A stretch of 64,000 bases of DNA from Halobacteriales archaeon QH_7_66_36 (lineage in GTDB: Archaea > Halobacteriota > Halobacteria > Halobacteriales > Haloarculaceae). A model generated the notes under the pieces. That model did no database searches and was not told where the DNA came from. It saw nothing but the letters and a program-made list of their open reading frames with translations. The number at the start of each line of letters is the position of its first letter. Positions within the stretch are counted from its first letter, which is position 1. Of the stretch, positions 17,464 through 25,778 are shown piece by piece. Made by a program: the position numbers and the translations under genes. The stretch lies in the NCBI GenBank assembly GCA_003021175.1, contig PXQV01000014.1, positions 140,643-204,642 of the forward strand, given 5' to 3'.

Positions 17464-17940
17464 ATGACGACAGCCGAGAAACGAACGCGGAGCGAGGAAC
17501 AGCGCGACGAGGGATTTCTGCTCGGAAGCGCGGTGGTCGCCCTCGCGGGATGTCTGCTCGCGACGATCACCCCGCTGGCTGTGAGTGCGCCGACGGCATT
17601 CGTCGGGAGCGTCGGGTCGAGCGGGCTGTTAGGCATCGTGTTCGCGGCGCAGAACCTCCGCCTGTTCCGTCGTGACGGTATCGTCGCGCTCGCGCCGGCC
17701 GCCCTCACGACGACGTTCGGCGTCTGGTTCATGGCCGCGCCGCTGCTCTACAGCGTCGGATTCGTCGCGACGGCCGGCACGCAGTTGGCCGGCCTGCTCA
17801 CGGCTGTGTTCGCCACGTACATGACTGTCGGCCCGATTCACCACGACCCGGTGATCGACCGACGGCGCGTTACAGCGTGTACTCGTCGTCGGGGTCGGTG
17901 TCTGCGGCGGGGTCGACCTGATCGTCGGTGGCCTGCGTGA
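17464..17940 (+). CDS. Small polytopic membrane protein, unknown function
   Basis: The product is 158 residues with about four membrane segments (LLGSAVVALAGCLLATITPLAV, GLLGIVFAAQNL, IVALAPAALTTTFGVWFMAAPLLY, LAGLLTAVFATYMTVG). The overall pattern is like SPW-repeat proteins but no SPW motif is present. ATG 17464 is used; GTG 17461 is possible. After HHDPVIDRR the last ~25 residues become arginine-rich and cover the antisense of a convergent ribbon-helix-helix gene over 71 bases, which suggests the original stop was lost. The function is unknown. Confidence 0.6.
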   Translation: MTTAEKRTRSEEQRDEGFLLGSAVVALAGCLLATITPLAVSAPTAFVGSVGSSGLLGIVFAAQNLRLFRRDGIVALAPAALTTTFGVWFMAAPLLYSVGFVATAGTQLAGLLTAVFATYMTVGPIHHDPVIDRRRVTACTRRRGRCLRRGRPDRRWPA

Positions 17941-18112
17941 ACAGGTCCTCGCCGGGTTCACGGCCGGGATCGTCGTTAGTGTCGAAGGCGGTGAGTCCGA
18001 GCGTGAGCAGTTCCTCGACGGCCTCGTCTCGGTTGATGAACTCTCCCTGCTGAACGAACCGGTCTATCTCGCTGTCGATACGGTCCGGGAGATTGATCTT
18101 CATGTCGGACAT
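17870..18112 (-). CDS. Ribbon-helix-helix (CopG-like) small DNA-binding protein
   Basis: The product is 80 residues from the ATG at 18112 (MSDMKINLPDRIDSEIDRF). The strand MKINLP followed by two helices (DSEIDRFVQQ, INRDEAVEELLTLGLTAF) is the ribbon-helix-helix fold; the tail is acidic and disordered (DPAADTDPDDEY). Such proteins act as antitoxins or local repressors. No toxin gene lies next to it, so an autonomous regulator is as likely. It converges on, and overlaps by 71 bases, the small membrane protein gene. Confidence 0.75.
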   Translation of the reverse strand: MSDMKINLPDRIDSEIDRFVQQGEFINRDEAVEELLTLGLTAFDTNDDPGREPGEDLFTQATDDQVDPAADTDPDDEYTL

Positions 18113-18378
18113 GACGGTCACTCGGCGCGTCTGCCTTTTCAATGTACGGCTCGGTCCAGCCGGACGGTCACTCGCCGCCGCGCGCCCAGACGTCGGTGAT
18201 GCTCTCTCCGGTTGGCGGTGTGTGGCTGATGTCTTTCGGGCGGTCGCTGGCGTCGTTAGAATCCATGTGACGGAGTCACATTCCTATCGCACTTGAACCT
18301 ACGTACGAACCTCGTATTACTATTAATGTCGTATAATGAAAAGCCGAGGCGGCCGCCGCACTTATTAGCGAGAATTTC

Positions 18379-19884
18379 ATGTATCACACAGTGAACCCGA
18401 CGGAACGCGCCCAGTCGGCACCGCTCGGTGTCGCGTTGCTGTTGGGGATAACTATCCTCGGGACGACTGCGGTGGTCGGACTTGGCGGGGTAGCACTAAC
18501 TGATGCACAGGAGAGTTCCAATCTCGCGCGCGCCGAGCAGTCGCTAACACAGTTCGACTCGCAGGCCGCACAGGTCGCGCTCGGGGATCCTACGGTCCGG
18601 ACGACGAACTTCGGCCGTGTCGACGGGGAGTTCAGGGTGAACCCCCTCTCCGAACCAGACTCCGGAACGATAACCATCACCCACGTCGACTACGACGGGT
18701 CAAGCAACCACGTGCTCTACACGGGCGATTTAGGCTCGGTCGTCTACGAGAACGGTGGAACCGAAATCGCGTATCAGGGCGGGGGAATCTGGCTCCGCGA
18801 GGAGGACGGGGGTGCTCGGATGATCTCACCCCCGGAGTTCCACTACCGGCAGGGAGCCCTCACGTTCCCAGTCATCCAGACGACCGGCTCGGCTGCCGTC
18901 TCCGGCTCACCGGATGCTACCATCTCGCGGGCAGCGGACACCGGCCGGAAGTTTCCCGACCCGAGCTCCTCGTATCCGGATCCGGACGGCGACCCGTACC
19001 AGAACCCGATAGAGAACGGTTATGTCACCGTCACGGTCGAAAGCGACTACTACGAAGGGTGGGCCAAGTATTTCCGCACCCGCACTGACGGGACGGTGAC
19101 CGTTGATGACGCGAACCAACGAGTCACGCTCGAGCTGTCGACGCTGGGGGCGACAGGGAGCTTCGGTATCCCGAGCGACTCGGCGAACGGCGGCGGATCA
19201 CAGGAGGTCCAAGGACTCGGTGATGGGCACTCCTTGACCGACTACATCTTCCGTATCTTCCCGAAGGACGATCAAGAGTCGGCGTTCAACAACCTTCGGT
19301 GGTCGATGTACGTCAACGAGGGAAGCAAGAAGTTTGAGGTTGCCCTGAGGGCTAACGGTAACTCCGGGTGTGGTGACGCAGTCGACTTCGCCATCTATTA
19401 CAGCGACGACGCTCACAGTAGCTACGAAGGCTGGGAGGGGTCGGAAACCGTGTCGTGCTCTGATGTCGACGGCGACGGGAACGACGAATACTACATCGAT
19501 GTCGACTTGGTCGATGGAACCGCTGGGCCCGACCTGACCTACAGTTCACTGTCCGGGAGCCAGTTGGCACACTACAAGAGCGACGTGTCAGGTGCGAGCT
19601 TCCAAGACCCCGGTACGCTTCCGGGCCACTCATCGGGCACCCACACGAGCGACCGTGATTACGATTCCAGCGTTCCCGACACCGAAACTCGGGACTTCGT
19701 CGTGGCCCACTACTTCGCCGAACTCGGGCCGAACTTCGAACTGAAGGTCGAGGACCAGCAGAACGGGAACGCGGCGGGCGTTGACGAGTCCTCGTCACAG
19801 GGGTACATCGATTACGGCGGCGGTGGGCAGGTGGTCACGTTCCTTCACGTCACCGAGAACCGTATCGAGGTCGACCTCGATTAG
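18379..19884 (+). CDS. Pilin-like surface protein with archaeal class III signal region
   Basis: The product is 501 residues. The N-terminus has a polar head with a processing-like site (ERAQSAPLG) followed by a 22-residue hydrophobic helix (VALLLGITILGTTAVVGLGG), the layout of PibD-processed archaeal pilin-like proteins that I recall as DUF7289. The remaining ~450 residues are beta-rich, Ser/Gly/Asp-rich and contain Ca-binding-like DGDGNDE at about 370, plus two cysteines. It is probably exposed outside the cell as a minor pilin or adhesin. It has its own promoter region (CTTATTA near 18361) and converges on the pilus operon, the two stop codons overlapping by 4 bases. Confidence 0.7.
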   Translation: MYHTVNPTERAQSAPLGVALLLGITILGTTAVVGLGGVALTDAQESSNLARAEQSLTQFDSQAAQVALGDPTVRTTNFGRVDGEFRVNPLSEPDSGTITITHVDYDGSSNHVLYTGDLGSVVYENGGTEIAYQGGGIWLREEDGGARMISPPEFHYRQGALTFPVIQTTGSAAVSGSPDATISRAADTGRKFPDPSSSYPDPDGDPYQNPIENGYVTVTVESDYYEGWAKYFRTRTDGTVTVDDANQRVTLELSTLGATGSFGIPSDSANGGGSQEVQGLGDGHSLTDYIFRIFPKDDQESAFNNLRWSMYVNEGSKKFEVALRANGNSGCGDAVDFAIYYSDDAHSSYEGWEGSETVSCSDVDGDGNDEYYIDVDLVDGTAGPDLTYSSLSGSQLAHYKSDVSGASFQDPGTLPGHSSGTHTSDRDYDSSVPDTETRDFVVAHYFAELGPNFELKVEDQQNGNAAGVDESSSQGYIDYGGGGQVVTFLHVTENRIEVDLD

Positions 19885-20687
19885 CTGACCAGTTGCGTCT
19901 TGATACCGGTCGATGTCAGGTAGAACTCGTCCGGTTCGAACGTGCAGACGACCTCGCTTCGGCCGCCACCTATGTCTGTCGTCTCACAAGGGACGTTGTC
20001 CCCATCGTCCCAGTCGGAGTTCGCCCAGTCGGCGCGTTCGTTGACGTACTGCTCCCACACCGCCGCTCTGGCAGTCGCCGTTTCGATAGTGAGTGTCACT
20101 TCGATATCGTTATCACGGTCCTGCACCAGCGTACTCTGACCGACGCGGACGGTCCGAACCAACACCGTCGCGTCACCACCGACTGAGGTCGTCGTGTCGG
20201 ATGTTGGCGACATCACCACGTAGCCGATGACGGTCTGCTCTTCGGAGATGAGCAGCGGCGGGGCCTTCTGCAGTATTGCCCCCCCGCGGTCGCTTCGGAT
20301 GATCGCGCCGTTCTCGTACACGACCCGGGATGGACCGTTGTTGGTCGAGAACACCAACGGACGCGTTTCGGAACGGAACACGGTGTCGTTTCCCGACCCG
20401 TCCTCGATATCGTTGACCGTCACGCGGAAACTCGTCGGCTCGGCCAGCGTCAACTGTGCGTCGGCGAGTTTCACTTCCGTCTTCCTGCTGGGCGCACCCT
20501 CGTTGTAGATGTCCGCGACGTTGTCGGCCAACACGTCGAAGGCCCGCTCGCCGTTGTTGATGCGTTCCGCGTCCCTCGCGCCTTCGAGGCCGCTAAATCC
20601 GGAGACGTACACCACGCCGAGTGACGAGACGACGAGCCCGAAGACGAGGACGAAGCTGACGACCTCGCTGACACCCCGGTCACGCAT
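19881..20687 (-). CDS. Pilin-like protein of the pilus operon (DUF7289-like)
   Basis: The product is 268 residues from ATG 20687 (MRDRGVSEVVSFVLVFG). A short basic head, then VSEVVSFVLVFGLVVSSLGVVYVSG forms the single helix, and SGLEGARDAERINNGERAFDVLADN follows, a pattern repeated in haloarchaeal pilus loci. The C-terminal domain is beta-rich with two cysteines near the end. It is probably a minor pilin or pseudopilin inserted into the membrane and processed by the PibD peptidase. The start overlaps the previous gene by 8 bases. It is the last gene of the pilus operon. Confidence 0.75.
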   Translation of the reverse strand: MRDRGVSEVVSFVLVFGLVVSSLGVVYVSGFSGLEGARDAERINNGERAFDVLADNVADIYNEGAPSRKTEVKLADAQLTLAEPTSFRVTVNDIEDGSGNDTVFRSETRPLVFSTNNGPSRVVYENGAIIRSDRGGAILQKAPPLLISEEQTVIGYVVMSPTSDTTTSVGGDATVLVRTVRVGQSTLVQDRDNDIEVTLTIETATARAAVWEQYVNERADWANSDWDDGDNVPCETTDIGGGRSEVVCTFEPDEFYLTSTGIKTQLVS

Positions 20688-21123
20688 CCGAACGCACCTC
20701 CAGGTTCCCGCTCCCAGCGTCGTAGGTAACGACCACCTGCCCACCGGTCACCGTCGTCTCTGCGATGCTCGCCGTGAGAGCCATATCGACCTCGACGGTG
20801 ACAGCTGGGTTACTCGTCGAGAGCCTGAGATAGGTATCAGTGCCGCCGCCGCCGACTGAGATACGGTAGCTGACGCCGACCACATCGTTCGGGAGCGACC
20901 GCTGAACAGCGAAGTCCGTGTCGCCCGCACCGACGAACCTGTCGCCTGCTTCGACATCGGCCGCGAGCTGTTGGCCTACCACCTCGAGTTCCGATCTGAT
21001 GGCCCGTTCACGCTGATCCTCGATGAATCCACCCATACCGACGAGTAGCCCGGTAATAAGGAGTGTCGTGATCCCGAGCGTGAGTGCGTATCCGAGCGTC
21101 GTCGAGACGGCGCGGTTCCTCAT
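20680..21123 (-). CDS. Pseudopilin-like protein (DUF7266-like)
   Basis: The product is 147 residues. MRNRAVSTTLGYALTLGITTLLITGLLVGMGGFIEDQRERAIRSEL is the typical start: a short basic head, a single helix, then an amphipathic extension. The remainder is a small beta domain. I recall this as DUF7266 of haloarchaeal pil loci; this was not searched. It overlaps both neighbours (ATGA upstream, 8 bases downstream), so its amount is tied to the other pilin-like subunits. Confidence 0.75.
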   Translation of the reverse strand: MRNRAVSTTLGYALTLGITTLLITGLLVGMGGFIEDQRERAIRSELEVVGQQLAADVEAGDRFVGAGDTDFAVQRSLPNDVVGVSYRISVGGGGTDTYLRLSTSNPAVTVEVDMALTASIAETTVTGGQVVVTYDAGSGNLEVRSDA

Positions 21124-22559
21124 TCAGGACACCCCGAGTCGTCACCAGGATCTTCGGCTTCGTGCCGCTGAGTGACCGTTCGAGTGTTCCCGCTCGAATC
21201 GGTTACAGTTATCTTTACATCGTATGTAGCAGGGAGCGTGACAGCATCCTGTAACGTGAACGTCCCAGACGCGGTTCGTTGACCGTCAATCGCGTCGTCG
21301 GAGGCCGAAGCTTCAGTTCCTCCACCTGAAATCAACTCGACTTCCACTAAATCTAAGTTGCCGTCGGGGTCGGCCACTTCCCAACTGATCGAAAACTTCG
21401 CATCACCCGAGCCACTCTGGTCGGTGACATCGAACCGCGAAACCCGTGGCGAGGATGCTCCCGCACTGAGCTCCTCGGACGCGATCCGAACGGATGTAGC
21501 GGACTCCACGTCGTCCGTCCGTGCATCCAGCTCTGCTGCACTCGAAAAGAGCGCCGGGGCGACGTACGGGTAGTTTCCACTTCCGATGCCGTCGCTCGGG
21601 CTGTAGTACGTCGATTTGGGATTTCCGCTGTCCCCACAGTGGTAGTCGTAGTTCGCCGCGTCCACGACGTCCGTGAACGGTCCCGCCACCCCGCTCAGGG
21701 TGCTGTCGTCCATGACTCTATCAGCCGTCAGTTCGTAGCTTCCGGTGAGTTCCTCGCTGTTGGAGAAATGGACAGTGTACGGTCCAGTCTGCTTCGCGAT
21801 TGAGGCGAGCGGCTCACACGGGACGTTGTTGACCGTGCCGCGTCCGACATCGATTCGTACCGGCGTGGCCGCGGGCGTGTTCGAACAAACGCTATACGTA
21901 CCGGTGGCGGAATCGTACACGCCGACTTTGACATCCCCGGATCCGTCGTCGTACACAGCCATCCGCCACTCGCCGTCGTCGATATCCACGTAAAAGAACG
22001 GCCCCTCGGTCCAACTCCCCGAACTAAGTTCTGTCTCCACGTCGGAATCGCTGGGAGCGGCGTCGTCCCCGTCCGGGTCGACGCTCGTGACGACGAATCC
22101 GAACTCGCGAGCGCGGACACCTGGCGCGACGGTCCAGTCGGCCGGTGTACCGTCACGCGGCGTCAGCTTCGTGGTCTCGTCCTCGTCGACGACACGGACG
22201 CCGCGTTCGATGACCGGGTTGCCTCCGGTCGTCGCAGTGGCTACCGTAATGCCGCGCGCGTGCAACGCCCCGTACTGTGACGCGACCCCGCTCCACTCCC
22301 CGACGCCGTCGGTATACTCGGCTTCGAGCGTCGAGTAGTCTGACGCGGTGGCGGGGTCGTTGACACCGTTCATAAGCCCGCCGAGCCCTTCGGCAACCTC
22401 GTTGCTGGTTTCGATGGCGTCGCCACCCGAATCGAGCTGACGACTGGCGAGGTTCTCGGTGTAAATAGCCGAGTTGAGCACTAACGCCAGCAGAACGAGG
22501 GCGACGGCGAGACCGAGCCCCCCGACGACGATGAGCTGTCCGCGACGCCGTTCACTCAT
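21120..22559 (-). CDS. Large pilus-locus surface protein (DUF7261-like)
   Basis: The product is 479 residues from ATG 22559 (MSERRRGQLIVVGG). A single N-terminal membrane helix (GLGLAVALVLLALVLNSAIY) is followed by TENLASRQLDSGGDAIE, a segment conserved in this class as I recall it. The long C-terminal part is an extracellular beta-rich region with four to five cysteines and, at the end, an Ig/cadherin-like unit (FSISWEVADPDGNLDLVEVEL ... VTDSSGNTRTVTQ). It is probably the largest exposed subunit of the pilus. G+C is lower here than in the ATPase gene. The start overlaps the previous stop by ATGA. Confidence 0.7.
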   Translation of the reverse strand: MSERRRGQLIVVGGLGLAVALVLLALVLNSAIYTENLASRQLDSGGDAIETSNEVAEGLGGLMNGVNDPATASDYSTLEAEYTDGVGEWSGVASQYGALHARGITVATATTGGNPVIERGVRVVDEDETTKLTPRDGTPADWTVAPGVRAREFGFVVTSVDPDGDDAAPSDSDVETELSSGSWTEGPFFYVDIDDGEWRMAVYDDGSGDVKVGVYDSATGTYSVCSNTPAATPVRIDVGRGTVNNVPCEPLASIAKQTGPYTVHFSNSEELTGSYELTADRVMDDSTLSGVAGPFTDVVDAANYDYHCGDSGNPKSTYYSPSDGIGSGNYPYVAPALFSSAAELDARTDDVESATSVRIASEELSAGASSPRVSRFDVTDQSGSGDAKFSISWEVADPDGNLDLVEVELISGGGTEASASDDAIDGQRTASGTFTLQDAVTLPATYDVKITVTDSSGNTRTVTQRHEAEDPGDDSGCPE

Positions 22560-23197
22560 TGTCGCCACACCACCACCCTGACCTCGACGACGTTGAACAG
22601 CGGGCCGCTAGTGTCGATGTCTTGTGCGTAGAAATCGTCCCCCGCCGTCTCCAGTGTGGTCGTCGTCGGCTGTGCGACATCGAAGTTCGATGTGTTCCCG
22701 TCGTTTTCCGGTTCATAGAGCACGTCGTCGTCGTACAGCGTTACCATCTGGTTAGCGGCGACCGCGTTGTCGCTCGGCTCACCCTGATACACCATCCGCC
22801 TGCGCGAGGTTCCACCGTTGGATGTCCGGTACTGGGCGTACACGTTGAACGCTAACCCTCGGGTGGTGAACGCGTTCTCAAGTAGTTCTCCGAACCGGTT
22901 CGTCGGAGGACCGTTCGAGTAGAACGATTCCCCCGACGTCTGATGAAACGCGAACCGGCCGTCGTCCGACCCGTCGGCCACGTCGCTCCCGTACGCGACT
23001 GCTGGCTTCAGGGAACCCATCTCGTCGGCGGCCGCGAGCGTACCCTCGGCGACTGATTCCTGCTGGTTTTCGAGCTGCTGGCTGGAGGTACTGGCCGAGA
23101 GCGGCGTCACTGCAGTCACCTGTAACGCGAACACGAGGCTCGTAAGTAGGAGAACGCTCGCGATTATGCCCTCAAGCGTGTGCGCTTGGCCCCGCAT
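22556..23197 (-). CDS. Pseudopilin-like protein (DUF7288-like)
   Basis: The product is 213 residues from ATG 23197 (MRGQAHTLEGIIASV). One hydrophobic helix (IIASVLLLTSLVFALQVTAV), then PLSASTSSQQLENQQESVAEG, a highly recognisable family stretch. The C-terminal region is mixed alpha/beta and probably extracellular. It overlaps the preceding gene (TGATG) and the next (ATGA). Role: minor pilin or assembly factor of the type IV pilus-like machine (inference from context). Confidence 0.75.
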   Translation of the reverse strand: MRGQAHTLEGIIASVLLLTSLVFALQVTAVTPLSASTSSQQLENQQESVAEGTLAAADEMGSLKPAVAYGSDVADGSDDGRFAFHQTSGESFYSNGPPTNRFGELLENAFTTRGLAFNVYAQYRTSNGGTSRRRMVYQGEPSDNAVAANQMVTLYDDDVLYEPENDGNTSNFDVAQPTTTTLETAGDDFYAQDIDTSGPLFNVVEVRVVVWRQ

Positions 23198-23769
23198 CAC
23201 CACACCTCCACAAGTAGTGACGCGTCCATGCCCTGATTGTCCGGCAAATAAACCAGCCGACGGGCGACCGACACGGAGCCGGAGTCCGACGGCGGGGAGC
23301 TACCGACACTATACGAGGTCCCTCCACAGGAACCGGGGGAGAATTCGGTTAACGCCGACCCGTCGTCACACAGCGGCTGTGCGGTCCCGTCGTCGTTGAG
23401 GTCGGCGACGATTCGGATGCGGAGCCCGTAGGATGCGCCGTCGTGCGCCTCGATGCCGACCCGTTCTGTGTGGCTCACGTCGTTCTCGAACCGGGTACAC
23501 TCCGAGGGGAGCGGACCGCCCGTCCCGGTCTCACCCTCGGCGAAGAACGCCGTGGTGCAGGTAACGCTCAACGAGTACGGGTCGCTCGGAGCGCCAAGCC
23601 GGCCTTGCGAGAGGGAGTCCGCCACCCGGTTGGCGACGACTGGTTCCTCTTCCGACCCGGTCACGAACGGGTCTAACATCCCCGGAACGACCGTCAGCAC
23701 GAACGCCACGACGATCAGGAACACGCTCACGCCGATAGCGAAATCCAACACGGTCTGTCCCCGGCTCAT
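23197..23769 (-). CDS. Pseudopilin-like protein (DUF7287-like)
   Basis: The product is 190 residues from ATG 23769. MSRGQTVLDFAIGVSVFLIVVAFVLTVVPGMLDPF is the N-terminal helix signature; TVLDFAIG replaces the TLEG or TLGY of its neighbours. The rest is beta-rich with four cysteines in CTTAFFAEG, ECTRF, LCDDG and SCGG, possibly forming disulphides outside the cell. A much longer in-frame reading to 24498 is the shadow of the membrane-platform gene and was not used. It is coupled by ATGA overlap to the platform gene upstream. Confidence 0.75.
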   Translation of the reverse strand: MSRGQTVLDFAIGVSVFLIVVAFVLTVVPGMLDPFVTGSEEEPVVANRVADSLSQGRLGAPSDPYSLSVTCTTAFFAEGETGTGGPLPSECTRFENDVSHTERVGIEAHDGASYGLRIRIVADLNDDGTAQPLCDDGSALTEFSPGSCGGTSYSVGSSPPSDSGSVSVARRLVYLPDNQGMDASLLVEVW

Positions 23770-25778
23770 ATGAAGATGAACACCAGCAGCGCCACGCTCG
23801 GCAGTATCACGGCGAACTTCATCCCGGCGAGCAGCGACACGTCCCGCACGTAGCCGGCGATGAACCCGGAGATGATTGCCTGTAGCGTGACGGCGTGGAA
23901 GAACAGCATCGTCAGCAGGTCGATGTCGACGTTGCCGCCGAAAGCACCGCCGCCACCGCCGCCACCGCCGCCCGAGGCCTGCTGTGAGAGCCCCGCCATC
24001 ACGTCGAGGAACTTCACCTTCAGGATCGCCATGACGCCCAGCAGCGTGATGTAGGTCATGATGATGATGACGACCTGCATCCGGGTGCGCGACTTGCGGT
24101 CGCGCTCGATGTCGTCCTGATTCTCCGAGGCCTGTGCGGCCGTCGAGAGCACCTGCGTAATCTGTGAGGAGGCCTCCTGTGCCTTCGAGATGAGCTTCAC
24201 CGTCCGCGCGACCCGTGGGATGTGGTACTTGTTGTTGAACTCCCGGAGCGCCGTTTGGAGGCTGGTTCCGTAGTTCACCTTCGCGTGCATCTCGTCGAAC
24301 TCCTCCGCGAGTTTCCCCGAGGAGGTGTCGGCGACGACGCGCAGCGACTCCAGCAGCGTCATCCCGGTGTCGTTCGCCGAGGAGAGCTTTCGGAGAATAT
24401 CCGAGAGGTCGTTCGTGATGCCGCCCCGCGAGCGGACGTTCCACTCGTAGAACACGGTGAGCGGGAGCCCGTTGAGATACAGCGGCAGGTAAAACCAAAT
24501 GAACGTTCCGCGGACGGGGGAGTTCTTCAGCCCGTCGATGCTCGTGGGCGCGACACCCGCTTGGACGAGGAAGAACAGTATCACGGCGGTCGGTAGCAGC
24601 GTCACCGCGAGTATCGTCAGCGGATTGTCGCGGAAGAAGAGATGCGGCCGTTTCAGCAGCTGCATCGTCTCGTAGGTTCCTTCCCGCGATTTGATGCGGT
24701 CGAAGACGTTCCAGCTACCGGCGTACCCCTCGACGAGCCCCAGATCGAACATCTCGCCGGAGGACACCTCAGCGCCCGCCGCGTCGTCACCGCGGAGGTA
24801 GCCGTCGCCGACCTCGTCCTGCACGACCGTCGAGACGAGCACGAGGAAGCCGGCCCCGATGAGCGGAATCAGTCCGTAGACGGTGCCGTACAGCAGCGTC
24901 GTCTGGGCCTCGCCGAGCATCGACATGATGACGAGGATGATTATGAGCAGGAGCGGGAACAGCGAGAGCGTCATGAACATCTCGCCGAACAGCTCCAGCG
25001 TCTCCAAGACGAGCTCCTCCTCCTGTTTGGAGGTGCGCATCTGTTTGTCCTTCTGGTCCTCGAGGAACTGCTCCATGTCCCCACCGGAGTTGATGATCGA
25101 CAGCATGTCCGTGAGGAACTGCGAGAGTTCGTCGGAGGGCGTCTGGAGCGCCTGGTTTCGGATCGCCGTCCGGTAGTCGGTGTCGAAGTAGTCCGTCTCC
25201 AAGACGATGGACTGGAACTCCTTCGACACCTCGCCGTAGGTGTCGTCCGCCTTCGCGATGGCCTGTAGAATCTCCAACTGATTCAGTCCGCCGACGGAGA
25301 GTGCGTACATGAAGGAGACCGAATCCGACAGGAGGACGTTGATTTCGCGTTTGCGCGCGTCGGAGCGGAGATACGGGACGGCGACCATCGAGCCGAAGCC
25401 GAGTCCGAAGCCGATCGACCCGAACACGAGGCCCGTGATGAGGATGAACATCGGTATCTTCAGCGCGTTCACGATGGACAACAGCCAGTCCGGCATCGGG
25501 AGACCGAGCAGGATGGGCGCGTCCTGTATGAACAGATTGGCGAGCAGCCAGCCGGTGCCGGTGCCGAGTATCCACAGGAGGACGCCAGCGAGCGTGCCGA
25601 CTGCGAGCGCCCGCGAGAGATAGATTTCGACCGTCGCGGCCATCCGTGACTCGGCAAGTTTGTCTTCTATCGTCCCGACGAAATCGGAGTTCTCGCCGAA
25701 CAGTCGCTGGTACAGCGGATAGAACGCGTCGGTGACCGTGCCGCCTTCACCCGTGCCGCCGCGCGTCTGTAAGCTCAC
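23766..25778 (-). CDS. Type II/IV pilus secretion platform protein (TadC/FlaJ/PilC family)
   Basis: The product is 670 residues. It carries two GspF/TadC-type helical domains, around residues 130-260 (ALSVGGLNQLEILQAIAKADD) and 460-590 (LSSANDTGMTLLESLRVVADTSSG), and six to eight membrane helices in between and at both ends. A glycine run (nine Gly) near residue 610 is a linker. This is the inner-membrane platform that couples the ATPase to pilus assembly. The doubled size is normal for haloarchaeal PilC homologues. It overlaps the ATPase gene by 4 bases. Confidence 0.9.
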   Translation of the reverse strand: MSLQTRGGTGEGGTVTDAFYPLYQRLFGENSDFVGTIEDKLAESRMAATVEIYLSRALAVGTLAGVLLWILGTGTGWLLANLFIQDAPILLGLPMPDWLLSIVNALKIPMFILITGLVFGSIGFGLGFGSMVAVPYLRSDARKREINVLLSDSVSFMYALSVGGLNQLEILQAIAKADDTYGEVSKEFQSIVLETDYFDTDYRTAIRNQALQTPSDELSQFLTDMLSIINSGGDMEQFLEDQKDKQMRTSKQEEELVLETLELFGEMFMTLSLFPLLLIIILVIMSMLGEAQTTLLYGTVYGLIPLIGAGFLVLVSTVVQDEVGDGYLRGDDAAGAEVSSGEMFDLGLVEGYAGSWNVFDRIKSREGTYETMQLLKRPHLFFRDNPLTILAVTLLPTAVILFFLVQAGVAPTSIDGLKNSPVRGTFIWFYLPLYLNGLPLTVFYEWNVRSRGGITNDLSDILRKLSSANDTGMTLLESLRVVADTSSGKLAEEFDEMHAKVNYGTSLQTALREFNNKYHIPRVARTVKLISKAQEASSQITQVLSTAAQASENQDDIERDRKSRTRMQVVIIIMTYITLLGVMAILKVKFLDVMAGLSQQASGGGGGGGGGAFGGNVDIDLLTMLFFHAVTLQAIISGFIAGYVRDVSLLAGMKFAVILPSVALLVFIFI

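Noticed and set aside
23770..24498. Extension of the DUF7287-like gene by 243 codons
   Set aside because: This part is out-of-frame translation of the platform protein; the true start MSRGQTVLDF is at 23769.
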